Below, piece by piece: positions 1 through 9,379 of a stretch of 64,000 bases of DNA. The position numbers and the translations under genes are program-made. Source of the DNA: G963668605 sp963668605 (GTDB lineage Bacteria > Acidobacteriota > Terriglobia > Bryobacterales > Bryobacteraceae); the NCBI GenBank assembly GCA_963668605.1, contig OY764903.1, positions 6,944,001 through 7,008,000 of the forward strand, given 5' to 3'. Each line of letters starts with the position of its first letter. Position 1 is the stretch's first letter. The notes under the pieces are model-generated. The model was not told the origin of the DNA and made no database searches. It was given only the letters and a program-made list of their open reading frames with translations.

Positions 1-1
1 C

Positions 2-955
2 GCTTGCGGTACGAGTTGGCACGCCGCGTTAGCCGGCAAGATCATGATCGAGGAACTCGCCCGAATGCCGGTGGAGGTGGACTACGGCAGCGAGTTCCGC
101 TACCGCGATCCAATTGTGGATCCGCAGTCCTTGACCGTGGTGATTTCACAATCGGGCGAGACGGCGGATACGCTGGCGGCACAGCGCGAAGCGAAGCAGA
201 AGGGCTCGAAGTCGCTGGCGATCTGCAACGTGATCGGCTCGATGATTACACGCGAGGCCGCGGGCACAATTTTGACGCACGCCGGGCCGGAGATCGGAGT
301 GGCGTCGACCAAGGCGTTTACGTCGCAACTGACCGCTCTGTTCGTTCTGGCGATGTATCTGGGGCAGACGCGCAAATCGCTCAGCGAAGAGGCATCGCGG
401 CTGCTGGTGCAGGAGTTGTTGCTGATCCCGGGCAAGCTGGAACACGTGCTGTCGGCCGACGCGATCTATGAGGATCTGGTGCGCCTGCTGTTCCGTTCCA
501 CGGATTTCCTGTTCCTCGGCCGGGGCATCCATTTCCCGATGGCGCTCGAAGGCGCGCTCAAGTTGAAGGAGATCTCCTACATTCACGCGGAGGGCTACCC
601 GGCTGGTGAGATGAAACACGGGCCGAACGCGCTGATCGACGAGAAACTTCCGGTGGTGGTGTTGGCCACACGCGATCCGGACAGTGCGGCCAGCAAGGTG
701 CGCTACGAGAAGACGCTCTCCAACATGCAGGAGGTCAAGGCGCGCGAAGGCACAGTGATCGCGGTGGCCTGCGAGGGCGACGATGAGGTCGCCAAGGTCG
801 CCGACCACGTGATGTGGGTGCCGCCGTCACGGGAACTGCTGCTGCCGATCCTCGAGATCGTGCCGTTGCAGTTGCTGGCGTACCACATCGCAGTCCGGCG
901 CGGCTGCGATGTCGATCAGCCGCGCAACCTTGCCAAGAGCGTCACGGTGGAATGA
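2..955 (+). CDS. glmS: Glutamine--fructose-6-phosphate aminotransferase, C-terminal part (truncated by window start)
   Basis: Only the isomerase half is visible: 317 codons, open at the left edge. GlmS makes glucosamine-6-phosphate from fructose-6-phosphate and glutamine, the first step towards UDP-GlcNAc. The visible protein starts at the CGTS motif that opens the first SIS domain. The sugar-phosphate loop SQSGET is at visible residues 49-54, a second SIS domain follows, and the family's terminal motif PRNLAKSVTVE ends the protein. The glutaminase domain lies outside the window. The stop overlaps the yjbQ start as ATGA, so the two are probably co-transcribed. Cell-wall precursor supply fits the dcw cluster that follows. 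Confidence 0.97.
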   Translation, partial: ACGTSWHAALAGKIMIEELARMPVEVDYGSEFRYRDPIVDPQSLTVVISQSGETADTLAAQREAKQKGSKSLAICNVIGSMITREAAGTILTHAGPEIGVASTKAFTSQLTALFVLAMYLGQTRKSLSEEASRLLVQELLLIPGKLEHVLSADAIYEDLVRLLFRSTDFLFLGRGIHFPMALEGALKLKEISYIHAEGYPAGEMKHGPNALIDEKLPVVVLATRDPDSAASKVRYEKTLSNMQEVKAREGTVIAVACEGDDEVAKVADHVMWVPPSRELLLPILEIVPLQLLAYHIAVRRGCDVDQPRNLAKSVTVE

Positions 956-1371
956 AGCAGGCCGCCCAGACGCTGCACGTAGCCACGCGCGGAAAAGGCC
1001 TTTACGAATTCACTGGGGAGATTGAACGCTGGGTCTCCGCGCAAGGCTTCGCGACGGGTCTGCTCACGGTGTTTGTGTGTCACACCTCGGCATCGCTCGT
1101 GATTCAGGAAAACGCGGATCCTGATGTCGTCCATGATTTGGATGATTTTTTCAGCCGCATCGCACCCGAAGATAGCCGGCTCTATCGCCACACGATGGAA
1201 GGCCCGGACGATATGCCGGCACACATCCGCGCGGCGCTCACGCAGACGCAAGTCTCGATACCCCTGCTGGCTGGCCGGCTCGCGCTGGGTACGTGGCAGG
1301 GCGTCTATCTATTCGAGCACCGCCGCGCTCCGCACCGGCGGACGGTGGCGCTGCATTTGATGGGAGAATGA
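952..1371 (+). CDS. yjbQ: YjbQ family protein (UPF0047)
   Basis: A 139-residue protein covering the whole YjbQ/UPF0047 family length. Diagnostic features are a central CHTSASL segment, DDMPAHI at about residues 86-92, and a C-terminal LGTWQGVYLFEHR block followed by H-x-R. The start is fixed by the ATGA overlap with glmS. Family members have a compact beta fold, and weak thiamin-phosphate-synthase-like activity has been reported for some. The physiological role is unsettled and the coupling to glmS does not reveal it. Confidence 0.93.
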   Translation: MKQAAQTLHVATRGKGLYEFTGEIERWVSAQGFATGLLTVFVCHTSASLVIQENADPDVVHDLDDFFSRIAPEDSRLYRHTMEGPDDMPAHIRAALTQTQVSIPLLAGRLALGTWQGVYLFEHRRAPHRRTVALHLMGE

Positions 1372-1448
1372 GCGAGCCACACCCCTATGGGGAGGATCGC
1401 ACTACAATTAGGATAAAGTAGAGATTCGGTCTGGTGAAAAGGAGAGCG

Positions 1449-2414
1449 ATGAGCATTTCAAGGCGTCAATTTTTGGAAACGACGGCCCTCGGCGGCCTCG
1501 CGGTAAACACGATGACGGGCGCCGCCGTCGATAGCAAGAGCGGTATGCCGACTCGAATTCTCGGACGTACAGGCGCTCGTGTCTCTATAATTGGCTTCGG
1601 ATCGGGCAGCCGTTGGCTTGCTTACAAAGATGAAGATAAGGCCCTGGCCGCAATGAACAAAGCTATCGATATGGGCATCAACTATATCGATTCGGCGAAC
1701 CAGTACGGCAATGGACAGAGCGAAACCTGGGCCGGCAAGGTCATGAAGACCCGCCGCAAAGAAGTTTGGCTCGTCACCAAGATCGAAAAGCGCAATGGCG
1801 ACGAAGCGATGAAGATGATCGAGGGTGCGCTGAAACGCCTGCAGACCGATCACATCGACCTGATCCACGTTCACGCGCTGTTGGGCGCTGACGACCTTGC
1901 GAAGATTGAAGCGCCCGACGGTGTGCTCAAGGTTCTCTACAAGATGCGCGATCAGAAGGTCTGCAAAGCGATCGGCATTACGTGCCACGCGAACCCCGCC
2001 GTACTGCGCGACGCGCTTGAGCACAATGATTTCGACTGCACGCAGATGGCGTTGAATGCGGCTAAGGTCGGCAACGTTTTCGGCAAAGCGGCTGAAGGCT
2101 TCACGGGCAGCTTCGAGCAGATCGCTTTGCCGGTGGCGCTACGCAAGAAGATGGGCATCACCGCGATGAAGATCTTCGCGCAAGAGAGACTGAACGGCAA
2201 GGCGCCGGTGGAAAAATTGATTTCCTATACGCTCTCTTTGCCCGTGGCCGCGGCGATAATCGGAATGCCGGAAATGGCGCACATCGACCAAAACATCCAG
2301 GTAGCGAAAGCGTTCAAGCCGCTCTCACGCACCGAGATGGACAACATGAACCGCGAGATGCTTCCGCTGAAGGCGTCGATTGACCACTTCTTCGCGCATC
2401 ATATCGACTGCTGA
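1449..2414 (+). CDS. Tat-exported aldo/keto reductase
   Basis: A 321-aa protein. The N-terminus carries a twin-arginine signal (SRRQFLE, then a Gly/Ala-rich hydrophobic stretch), so the enzyme is probably exported folded with its cofactor. The AKR barrel follows: DSANQYGNGQSE supplies the catalytic Asp and Tyr, VTKI the Lys and LIHVH the His. I chose ATG 1449 because GGAGAG lies just upstream; a GTG five codons earlier (1434) is possible but has no ribosome site. Substrate unknown. Exported AKRs of this sort are common in Acidobacteria. The gene converges on ftsZ with a 12-base gap and no clear terminator. Confidence 0.9.
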   Translation: MSISRRQFLETTALGGLAVNTMTGAAVDSKSGMPTRILGRTGARVSIIGFGSGSRWLAYKDEDKALAAMNKAIDMGINYIDSANQYGNGQSETWAGKVMKTRRKEVWLVTKIEKRNGDEAMKMIEGALKRLQTDHIDLIHVHALLGADDLAKIEAPDGVLKVLYKMRDQKVCKAIGITCHANPAVLRDALEHNDFDCTQMALNAAKVGNVFGKAAEGFTGSFEQIALPVALRKKMGITAMKIFAQERLNGKAPVEKLISYTLSLPVAAAIIGMPEMAHIDQNIQVAKAFKPLSRTEMDNMNREMLPLKASIDHFFAHHIDC

Positions 2415-2426
2415 CGGCGGTTGAGC

Positions 2427-3680
2427 TTATTGGAACAGCTTACGTTCGCGGCGCAGAAAGGCCGGCACCTCAAGGTCGGCCATGCGCCGCTCCTCTTCAA
2501 CTAACGGCGTCTCCTGAGGCGGCGTTTCGAGTTCGATCGAGTCCGCAATCTCCTGTGCAAATTCCATCGAGGGCTCCGGTTCGGGCGTGAGCGCCGGTGC
2601 GGGAATCGGCTTGGGGTCGAACGCAACCGGTTCGGGAATTGGGAGATCGCGTCCATCTTTCTTCCGCTGGATGGCCGGCAGCGTGTCGCGCTGAAATCCC
2701 GTTGCGATGACGGTGATCTTGACCTGATCGGCGAGCGATTCGTTCATGACCACGCCGAAGTTGATCTGCACATCTTCGAACTCCGCCGCGTTGCGAATCA
2801 GGGAACACGCTTGGTTGACGTCGTGCAGGCTCAGCTTGGAAGAGCCGGTAATGTTGATCAGAATGCCGCGCGCGCCCTTCACTCCGCCAGCTTCAAGCAG
2901 CGGCGAACTGATCGCCAAACGCGCCGCTTCCATAGCTGCGTTGTCGCCTTGGGCCGAGGCTGTGCCCATCATTGCGTAACCCATGCCGAGCATGATCGCG
3001 CGGATATCGGAGAAGTCGCGATTGATCAACCCGGGTGTCGTGATGATGTCGCTGATGCCTTGCACGGCCTGACGCAGGACGTCGTCGGCGATGCGGAACG
3101 CTTCAAAGAAAGACGTGCCCGCGGGTACCAGGTCGAGGAGCAGATCGTTGGGGATCGGGATGACGGTGTCGACGGTTCCGGCGAGTTCCGCCAATCCGCG
3201 CTCGGCCTGTTTCATGCGGCGCGGTCCTTCGAAGGCGAAGGGCTTGGTAACCACGGCAACGGTGAGCGCATTCAGTTCCTTGGCGAGCGAAGCGACGACA
3301 GGCGCGGCGCCCGTTCCGGTGCCTCCGCCAAGGCCCGCCGTGACGAACACCATATCCGCGCCTTCCAGGATCTCGATAATCCGCTCCGTGTCTTCGAGCG
3401 CCGCTTCGCGACCGATGGCCGGATCCGAACCGGCGCCCAGGCCGTTCGTGATCTTATGACCGATTGCGAGTTTGTTCGGTACGGGCGAAGCTTGCAGCGC
3501 CTGCTTATCGGTGTTGAGAATGTGGAACTCGACGCCGGTGACGCCGTCATTCATCATGCGCGCCACCGCATTCGATCCGCCGCCGCCCACGCCGACCACC
3601 TTGATTCTGGTGCCGAGCAGCGCCTCTTCCTGAATCTCGAATCGCAGGGAATCGAGATTGTCAGAATCCAGTTGAGCCAT
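2427..3680 (-). CDS. ftsZ: Cell division protein FtsZ
   Basis: A 417-aa tubulin homologue that polymerises into the division ring. The GTP-binding region GVGGGGSNAV is near residue 30 and the tubulin signature GGGTGTGAAP near residue 110. The acidic, Pro/Glu-rich linker ends in a conserved tail peptide (VPAFLRRERKLF) that binds FtsA and other partners. Start at ATG 3680 (MAQLDSDN), preceded by GGAAGGAG; the longer reading frame upstream lies inside ftsA and is not needed. It is the last gene of the dcw cluster, 44 bases after ftsA. Confidence 0.99.
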   Translation of the reverse strand: MAQLDSDNLDSLRFEIQEEALLGTRIKVVGVGGGGSNAVARMMNDGVTGVEFHILNTDKQALQASPVPNKLAIGHKITNGLGAGSDPAIGREAALEDTERIIEILEGADMVFVTAGLGGGTGTGAAPVVASLAKELNALTVAVVTKPFAFEGPRRMKQAERGLAELAGTVDTVIPIPNDLLLDLVPAGTSFFEAFRIADDVLRQAVQGISDIITTPGLINRDFSDIRAIMLGMGYAMMGTASAQGDNAAMEAARLAISSPLLEAGGVKGARGILINITGSSKLSLHDVNQACSLIRNAAEFEDVQINFGVVMNESLADQVKITVIATGFQRDTLPAIQRKKDGRDLPIPEPVAFDPKPIPAPALTPEPEPSMEFAQEIADSIELETPPQETPLVEEERRMADLEVPAFLRRERKLFQ

Positions 3681-3724
3681 TATGCAACTCCTTCCATCCT
3701 TTGCCCGTTGGAAAACAGATGCCA

Positions 3725-4921
3725 CTAGCGTAACACCAGCCCCACAAGTCCAGGCGCCTTGCGTCGTGTCTCCCGGCGCAGTTTCAGGCGCGCCGAGTAC
3801 ATCGAAAGTCCCGCGCAGACGGTCCACGCCGTGTTGTTCAATTCTTCCGGCCAATCGCGAATTCCGATGGCGAGGCCATTCCTGGCCTGGCAGTTGAGCA
3901 CCCGCTCGGCCATGTCGCACATGCCGTTAAGCAGGCCACCGCCGCCGGTCAGCACGACTCCTTCGAGCAGGGATTGCTCCATGCCGACGCGCACGATTTC
4001 GTTGCGCACATAGCGGAACAGTTCCTCGGCGCGGGCCTCCAGGATTTCGTTCAACTGCCGTCTGGTCGCTTCCCGCGGTGGCCGACCATCGAGCGAAGGA
4101 ATCTCGACAACGCTATGGTCGGAGGTGAGTCCGAGGATGGCACAGCCAAACTCCTCTTTCAACATTTCCGCATCTTCGTACGAGACTGTCAGGCACCAGG
4201 CGATGTCTTTCGTAAAGCTGTCGCCGGCGATCGGAATGCTCGATGCGAGCAGCAGCGCTTCGCTATCGTAGACCGCGATGTCGGTGGAGTGCGCGCCGAT
4301 GTCGACGATCGCGACGCCCCGGCTGCGGTCTTCGGGCAACACGGCGGCATAGGAAGCAGCCATTGCCTCGAAGACGGTCTCCTCCACGGCGAGGTGCGCC
4401 TGATGAATGGCCGACAACAGGAATTGATGATCCTGCGCACCGGCGGTGACGATGTGGACGTTCGCTTCGAGACGCGAGCAGCGCACGCCTTGCGGATTTC
4501 TGTAGCCGGCGTGGCCGTCCACGGTGAAGTCCTGCGGGAAGACTTGCAGCAGCAGCCGGTCCTCTTCAAGACGCACCCGCGTGGCGCGCTCCACTGCATA
4601 GCCGAGGTCGCTCGATTCCACCTCGCGCGGGCGGCCGAATTCGTACACGCCGCGGCTATTCGCGCCGTCGATCGCTGCGCCGCCGATGCCCGCGACCACG
4701 GCGTCCACGGAGATCTGCGCCAAGCGTTCCGCTTCCGTGACCGCAAGGCGGATGGATTCCGACAGCGCAGTATGGTCCGCGATACGCCCCTTCACCCAGC
4801 CCCGTGAGACGGACTCGCCATGGCCCAGGAAGCGCAGTTCCGAATCTTCGAGTACACAGATGGTGCAACGCGTGCGCGCGCTGCCGGAGTCAATGCCGAC
4901 TGCCAGTCGAGGCTTAGTCAC
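3725..4921 (-). CDS. ftsA: Cell division protein FtsA
   Basis: A 398-aa actin-like ATPase that anchors FtsZ to the membrane. The phosphate-1 motif is IDSGSARTRC at about residue 10, the phosphate-2 region VDIGAHSTDIAVY, and the adenosine motif VLTGGGGLLNG. The tail (LKLRRETRRKAPGLVGLVLR) is basic and hydrophobic, as expected of the membrane-targeting helix. I take the GTG at 4921 as start: it overlaps the ftsQ stop by 8 bases with AAGGAG upstream. The longer frame with ATG 4981 would need a 20-residue extension inside ftsQ. Confidence 0.97.
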   Translation of the reverse strand: MTKPRLAVGIDSGSARTRCTICVLEDSELRFLGHGESVSRGWVKGRIADHTALSESIRLAVTEAERLAQISVDAVVAGIGGAAIDGANSRGVYEFGRPREVESSDLGYAVERATRVRLEEDRLLLQVFPQDFTVDGHAGYRNPQGVRCSRLEANVHIVTAGAQDHQFLLSAIHQAHLAVEETVFEAMAASYAAVLPEDRSRGVAIVDIGAHSTDIAVYDSEALLLASSIPIAGDSFTKDIAWCLTVSYEDAEMLKEEFGCAILGLTSDHSVVEIPSLDGRPPREATRRQLNEILEARAEELFRYVRNEIVRVGMEQSLLEGVVLTGGGGLLNGMCDMAERVLNCQARNGLAIGIRDWPEELNNTAWTVCAGLSMYSARLKLRRETRRKAPGLVGLVLR

Positions 4922-5738
4922 CTTTTGCTCCTTCCACTGCCGTGATGCGGTCTTCAATGCGTAGGTCCAGAACCGTCGCATCGGGCAGACGCCGCCGGAT
5001 CTCCTGGTAGTGATTTAGAAAGTTCTGCAGCTTGCTCTGAAAATGCTGGTTTCCAAAGATGAGTACCAGGGCGCGCTCCTCCATCGTGATCGTGGCCTTC
5101 ACATTGTCGAGACTGCTGATATCGATCTCCGACAATTTGTCGCCTTGTGCGCCGACTTCCTGGAGCACCTTCATCATTTTCCTTACGCGTGCGCGCCGCA
5201 AATCCCGGCTCTCTTCCGGACGCACGCCTGTGAGCACGGGCAGCGCGAAGCGGGTGGCGCCGCGAGGTTCCAGCAGGACGCCCTCGTCGTCGATCAGCGA
5301 CGTGCGCATCGCCGCCTCGGGTTCCGCGCCCTTCAATGGAACGAAAGCTACCGGGCTGCGTTCCGTGATATGCACGTCGGCACGGTTCGGCCAGACTCTG
5401 ACGACGCTCGCGTCCTTCACCCAACTCACCGCCAATAGGCTGCTGCGGCGTCTCGCCGGCGGGAGCAGATATAGACTGCGTCCGAAATCTTCCGCAAAGA
5501 CTTGCATCACCTGCGCGCGCGAGGCGTACCGGACGCCATCCACATGCAGGCTCGGACTCTCCTCGCCATATTCGGCTGGAGCCGCGAGCGCAAATTTCGA
5601 ATTTGAAATCAAGTATTGCTCTGCCCGTTGAAACGCGAAGATGCCCAGGACGAGTAGCACGGCCGCGGCGATCGAGAAAAACCAATAGCGCCAGATCGAG
5701 CGCGGCTTCGCTTCCTCTTCTTTATCTTTGCGTGCCAT
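4914..5738 (-). CDS. ftsQ: Cell division protein FtsQ (POTRA domain)
   Basis: A 274-aa bitopic membrane protein. A charged cytoplasmic tail (MARKDKEEEAK) precedes one membrane helix at about residues 18-37, then a POTRA-type domain (LHVDGVRYASRAQVMQVF) and the FtsQ beta domain with WVKDASVVRVWPN and ITERSPVAFV. FtsQ links FtsA/FtsZ to FtsL/FtsB and PBP3 in the divisome. It sits between murC (3-base gap) and ftsA (overlap), the standard dcw position. Confidence 0.95.
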   Translation of the reverse strand: MARKDKEEEAKPRSIWRYWFFSIAAAVLLVLGIFAFQRAEQYLISNSKFALAAPAEYGEESPSLHVDGVRYASRAQVMQVFAEDFGRSLYLLPPARRRSSLLAVSWVKDASVVRVWPNRADVHITERSPVAFVPLKGAEPEAAMRTSLIDDEGVLLEPRGATRFALPVLTGVRPEESRDLRRARVRKMMKVLQEVGAQGDKLSEIDISSLDNVKATITMEERALVLIFGNQHFQSKLQNFLNHYQEIRRRLPDATVLDLRIEDRITAVEGAKGD

Positions 5739-5741
5739 GCC

Positions 5742-7118
5742 TCACTCTTTTCGCAATCGCTCCAGAATCCTGTCACCTGCCTGCCAGACGCTTCCCGCGC
5801 CGAGCGTCAGCACCATGTCACCGTCCTGCGCTATCGCCAAAACCGAGTCCACGGCTTTGTCGATGCTCCCGGCATACTCCACGCCGCGGTGGCCGTAGGC
5901 GCGGATCTTCTCGGCCAGCGCTTCGCCGCTGACGCCTTCTATCGGCTGCTCGGAAGCGGCATAGATGTCCAGAACATGCACGGTGTCGGCCTGGTGAAAG
6001 CTTTTGCCGAACTCTTCCATCAGAAACTTCGTGCGCGTGTAGCGGTGCGGCTGGAAGATCACATGCACTCGCGGAAAGCGGCACAGGCGGGCCGCATCGA
6101 GCGTCGCGCGCACTTCGGTGGGATGGTGCCCGTAGTCATCGACAACGGTGATGCCGCGCGCTTGTCCCCGTATCTGGAAGCGGCGGTCGACGCCGGTGTA
6201 CTTCGCGAGCCCTTCCCGTATAGTCTCGACGGGGACTTCCAACTCGAGGCCGATGGCAACGGCCGCCGTCGCGTTCAGTACATTGTGAAAGCCGGGTACT
6301 GCAATCTGGAACTCGCCCAGATCGCTGCCCCGAAGCTTCAACCGGAAGCGGCTTTCGAGATGGCTGCACACCGCGTCGCAGACCACGAGATCCGCCTGCG
6401 GAGTGCTGCCGTACGTGATCGTACGGCGTGTTACCTGGGGCAGAATCTGCTGCACGTTTTCGCTGTCGAGGCACAGGATCGCCGCGCCATAGAACGGCAC
6501 CTTATTGACGAAATCGAGAAACGCTTTGAGGATGTCGTCGAGCGTGTTGTAGTGGTCGAGGTGTTCGCGGTCGATGTTCGTGACCACCGCGATGATCGGA
6601 GCGAGTTTGAGGAACGATCCGTCGCTCTCGTCCGACTCCACCACCAGAAAATCGCTGCGTCCGACGCGGGCATTCGATCCGCCCATGATGCCGACGCGTC
6701 CGCCTACGACCACGGTGGGATCGAGCGCGGCCTGGTTCATCATCGAGGCGGTCATCGAGGTCGTGCTCGTCTTGCCATGGCTGCCGGCGACGGCGATGCC
6801 GAATTTCAGACGCATCAACTCCGCCAGCATCTCGCCGCGCGGAATCACGGGAATCCCCATGCGCCGCGCCTCCTGCACTTCAGGATTCTGCTCGCTGACG
6901 GCCGAACTCACCACCAGCGCACGCGCTCCCGCGACGTTGGCTCCGGCGTGTCCCTCGTAGACAGTCGCGCCGAGCGCTTGCAGGCGGTTCGTGGCCGGTC
7001 CGAGTTTCAGGTCGGAGCCGCTAATCTCGTAGCCGAGATTCAGGAGCACTTCCGCGATGCCGCTCATGCCGATGCCGCCGATGCCCGTGAAGTGCAGATG
7101 TTGAGGCTTGAAAAACAT
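5742..7118 (-). CDS. murC: UDP-N-acetylmuramate--L-alanine ligase
   Basis: A 458-aa cytoplasmic Mur ligase adding L-Ala to UDP-MurNAc. The N-terminal UDP-binding loop GIGGIGMSGIAE is at residues 12-23, the ATP loop GSHGKTSTT near residue 113, the central DESDGSF motif follows, and the C-terminal domain has DDYGHHPTE, all typical of MurC. No Shine-Dalgarno sequence precedes the ATG, and a consensus promoter ends only 11 bases upstream, so the message may begin almost at the start codon. The murB and ddl genes that often follow murC are absent here. Confidence 0.98.
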   Translation of the reverse strand: MFFKPQHLHFTGIGGIGMSGIAEVLLNLGYEISGSDLKLGPATNRLQALGATVYEGHAGANVAGARALVVSSAVSEQNPEVQEARRMGIPVIPRGEMLAELMRLKFGIAVAGSHGKTSTTSMTASMMNQAALDPTVVVGGRVGIMGGSNARVGRSDFLVVESDESDGSFLKLAPIIAVVTNIDREHLDHYNTLDDILKAFLDFVNKVPFYGAAILCLDSENVQQILPQVTRRTITYGSTPQADLVVCDAVCSHLESRFRLKLRGSDLGEFQIAVPGFHNVLNATAAVAIGLELEVPVETIREGLAKYTGVDRRFQIRGQARGITVVDDYGHHPTEVRATLDAARLCRFPRVHVIFQPHRYTRTKFLMEEFGKSFHQADTVHVLDIYAASEQPIEGVSGEALAEKIRAYGHRGVEYAGSIDKAVDSVLAIAQDGDMVLTLGAGSVWQAGDRILERLRKE

Positions 7119-7129
7119 TTTAACTAATT

Positions 7130-7158
7130 ATTGTTTCGGCTTTCTTTAGGCATGTCAA
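7130..7158 (-). promoter_or_regulatory. Sigma-70-type promoter for murC-ftsQAZ
   Basis: Read on the minus strand: TTGACA (7158-7153), a 17-base spacer, then AACAAT (7135-7130), 4 of 6 to the -10 consensus. It lies in the 49-base gap between murG and murC. Transcription would start near 7123, giving a leader of roughly 5 bases. This is a sequence match only. Confidence 0.6.
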
Positions 7159-7167
7159 CCATTTACT

Positions 7168-8238
7168 TCACGTTACAGAAAATTGTTCGAGAATCTCAGC
7201 CGCCCTCAGGCCCGCATCGGGCTTCGCGAATTGCCGGACCGCGGCCGCCATCCGTTCCATGGCTCCTGCGTCCTCCGAAAGCCGGCGCACCTCATCAAAG
7301 AGCCGCTCGCCGCTCATCTCGACGTCGCGCACCAGTCGCGCGGCTCCGGCCCGTTCTAGTGCCTGCGCATTGCGCAATTGATGGTCATCAGAGGCGAAGG
7401 GGAAGGGAACCAGAACGGCCGGCTTGCCCGCCGCCGCCAGTTCCGCCACCGCACCCGCGCCGCTGCGGCAGACGATCAGGTCCGCCTGCGCGAAAGCCGC
7501 GGGCATGTCCTGAAGAAAAGGCACAACCTGACCATCCACGTCCGCGCTCGCAAACTCGGTGCGCAGGGCTTGGAAGGACTGCGCGCCGGCCTGATGAACG
7601 ATGCGGACAGGCATGCCGGATTCGCGGAAGAGTCTCCAACTGGCGCGAGTCGCCTCGTTTAACGTTTTCGATCCGCGGCTGCCTCCCGTAACCAGTACGC
7701 TGAATTTTTCCGTTCGTTGTCTTGGCGGTAAATCGAAGAACTCAGGCCGCACCGGCAAGCCAGTGATCTCAGCGACGCCGGCGGGAAAGTGCGCCGCCGC
7801 TTCCGGAAAACTGACCAGGGCTTTCTTCACTATGGAAGCCATCTTGAGATTCGTGAAACCCGGCCGGGCGTTCGGTTCCATTAGCACCATCGGAACCCGC
7901 CGTAACCATCCTGCCAGCATCACCGGGCCCGCGACATAACCGCCCATGCTGAATATCGCGGCAGGCCGTGTCTTGGAGATCAGCCGCCAGGACGTGCCGA
8001 CGCTGGCGGGCAACTCCACGGCGGTGCGCAGCGAGCGCGCCAATCCAACACCCTTCAATCCGCCGATCTCGATCCATTCGATCGGAAAACCCGCTTCCGG
8101 CACGAGCCTCGCTTCGAGGCCGCGCCGTGTCCCGATGAAGAGCGCTTCGTGTCCGCGGCGGCGAAGCTCACGCGCAACCACGAGCGCCGGAATCACGTGT
8201 CCTCCGGTGCCGCCGCCAGCCATCAGGAACACGCTCAT
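7168..8238 (-). CDS. murG: UDP-N-acetylglucosamine transferase MurG
   Basis: A 356-aa GT28 enzyme converting lipid I to lipid II at the inner face of the membrane. The N-terminal glycine loop GGGTGGHVIPAL is at residues 8-19, a second glycine motif GGSRGSK in the C-terminal half, and the donor-binding CRSGAGAVAELAAAG region near residue 265. Its start overlaps the ftsW stop as ATGA, so translation is coupled to ftsW. Confidence 0.98.
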   Translation of the reverse strand: MSVFLMAGGGTGGHVIPALVVARELRRRGHEALFIGTRRGLEARLVPEAGFPIEWIEIGGLKGVGLARSLRTAVELPASVGTSWRLISKTRPAAIFSMGGYVAGPVMLAGWLRRVPMVLMEPNARPGFTNLKMASIVKKALVSFPEAAAHFPAGVAEITGLPVRPEFFDLPPRQRTEKFSVLVTGGSRGSKTLNEATRASWRLFRESGMPVRIVHQAGAQSFQALRTEFASADVDGQVVPFLQDMPAAFAQADLIVCRSGAGAVAELAAAGKPAVLVPFPFASDDHQLRNAQALERAGAARLVRDVEMSGERLFDEVRRLSEDAGAMERMAAAVRQFAKPDAGLRAAEILEQFSVT

Positions 8239-9377
8239 CCGGAATGCTCACTCACGCTCAGTAGCATACCGAGAGAGATCATGGTGCTGAGGAGCGAACT
8301 GCCGCCGTGGCTGATCATCGGCAACGGTATCCCCTTCGTCGGGCCTAGGTCGAGCACGACGCTCATGTTGATCAACGCCTGAACCACCACCGACGTGGTG
8401 ATGCCGAGCGCGAGATAGCGCCCGAAATCGTCTGGCGCAATCCAGAACAGACGGAAGCCCCGCCACAGAATAATTACGAATCCGAACAAGACCGCCGAAC
8501 AACCCCACAAGCCCATCTCTTCCCCCACCACGGCGTACACAAAATCGGTGTGCGCTTCGGGCAGATAGAGCAACTTCTGCTTGCCTTGCATCAGTCCCAG
8601 CCCGAGCACGCCGCCGGAGCCGATCGCGATTTTGGACTGGCGCGCCTGGTAGGTAGTATCACGTGCGCTCAACGAGCCTTGCGCGTAATCCCTGATGCGG
8701 CCATGGGGGTCGATCATGCCGAGATACTGGTAATCGGGATCGATGTAATTGATTACGCGATTCAAGCGGTAGGGCTTCATGGCGATTGCGCCTCCAGCCA
8801 GAACCAACCCCGCCATCGCGGCGAATACGAAATAACGAAGATTTATGCCCGCGACAAAGAAGACGACCGCGGCAGTCGCAACCAGCACCAGCGCGGTGCC
8901 CAGGTCCGCCACAACAACAGTTCCCGCCACAACCGAGAGGGCGAGGCCGGCAGGCACCAGCGTGTGCGGATTATTGATGACCGCAAGGCGCCGGCTCACG
9001 AACCACGCGAGAAAGATGATCAACGCTGGCTTGGCGAATTCCGACGGCTGGACTGAGAGCGGGCCCATGCGCAACCAGCGGTGTGAACTGGAGTCTGTGA
9101 AATAGACGACGACCAACAGGAACAACACGACGCTGAGGGTTCCGAAGGCCCAGCCGGGGCTACGCAGGAGACGATAATCCTTACGCTTGAAATACATCAG
9201 AAAGATGAACGAAACCACGGCCCAACCCGCTTGGCGGACCAGGAAATAGTAGCTCTCTCTGTGGAACTTGAGAGTCGCTACCATCGATGATGCGCTATAG
9301 ACAATGACCAAGCCGAAGAAGACCATCACGACTATGGTGAAGAACAGTGTCCAGTCGGTGCGCAGCCGCAGCGCCAT
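8235..9377 (-). CDS. ftsW: Peptidoglycan glycosyltransferase FtsW (SEDS family)
   Basis: A 380-aa polytopic membrane protein with about ten hydrophobic segments, starting LRTDWTLFFTIVVMVFFGLVIVYSASS. SEDS features include PSEFAKPALI, SSHRWLRMGP, GVLGLGLMQGKQKLLYLPEAHTDF spread over the middle, and the terminal PLPMISHGGSSLLS block. It polymerises septal glycan together with FtsI. I chose ATG 9377 (GGAGGAG upstream, 2 bases after the murD stop) over the longer frame starting at 9539 inside murD. Confidence 0.96.
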   Translation of the reverse strand: MALRLRTDWTLFFTIVVMVFFGLVIVYSASSMVATLKFHRESYYFLVRQAGWAVVSFIFLMYFKRKDYRLLRSPGWAFGTLSVVLFLLVVVYFTDSSSHRWLRMGPLSVQPSEFAKPALIIFLAWFVSRRLAVINNPHTLVPAGLALSVVAGTVVVADLGTALVLVATAAVVFFVAGINLRYFVFAAMAGLVLAGGAIAMKPYRLNRVINYIDPDYQYLGMIDPHGRIRDYAQGSLSARDTTYQARQSKIAIGSGGVLGLGLMQGKQKLLYLPEAHTDFVYAVVGEEMGLWGCSAVLFGFVIILWRGFRLFWIAPDDFGRYLALGITTSVVVQALINMSVVLDLGPTKGIPLPMISHGGSSLLSTMISLGMLLSVSEHSG

Positions 9378-9379
9378 AC

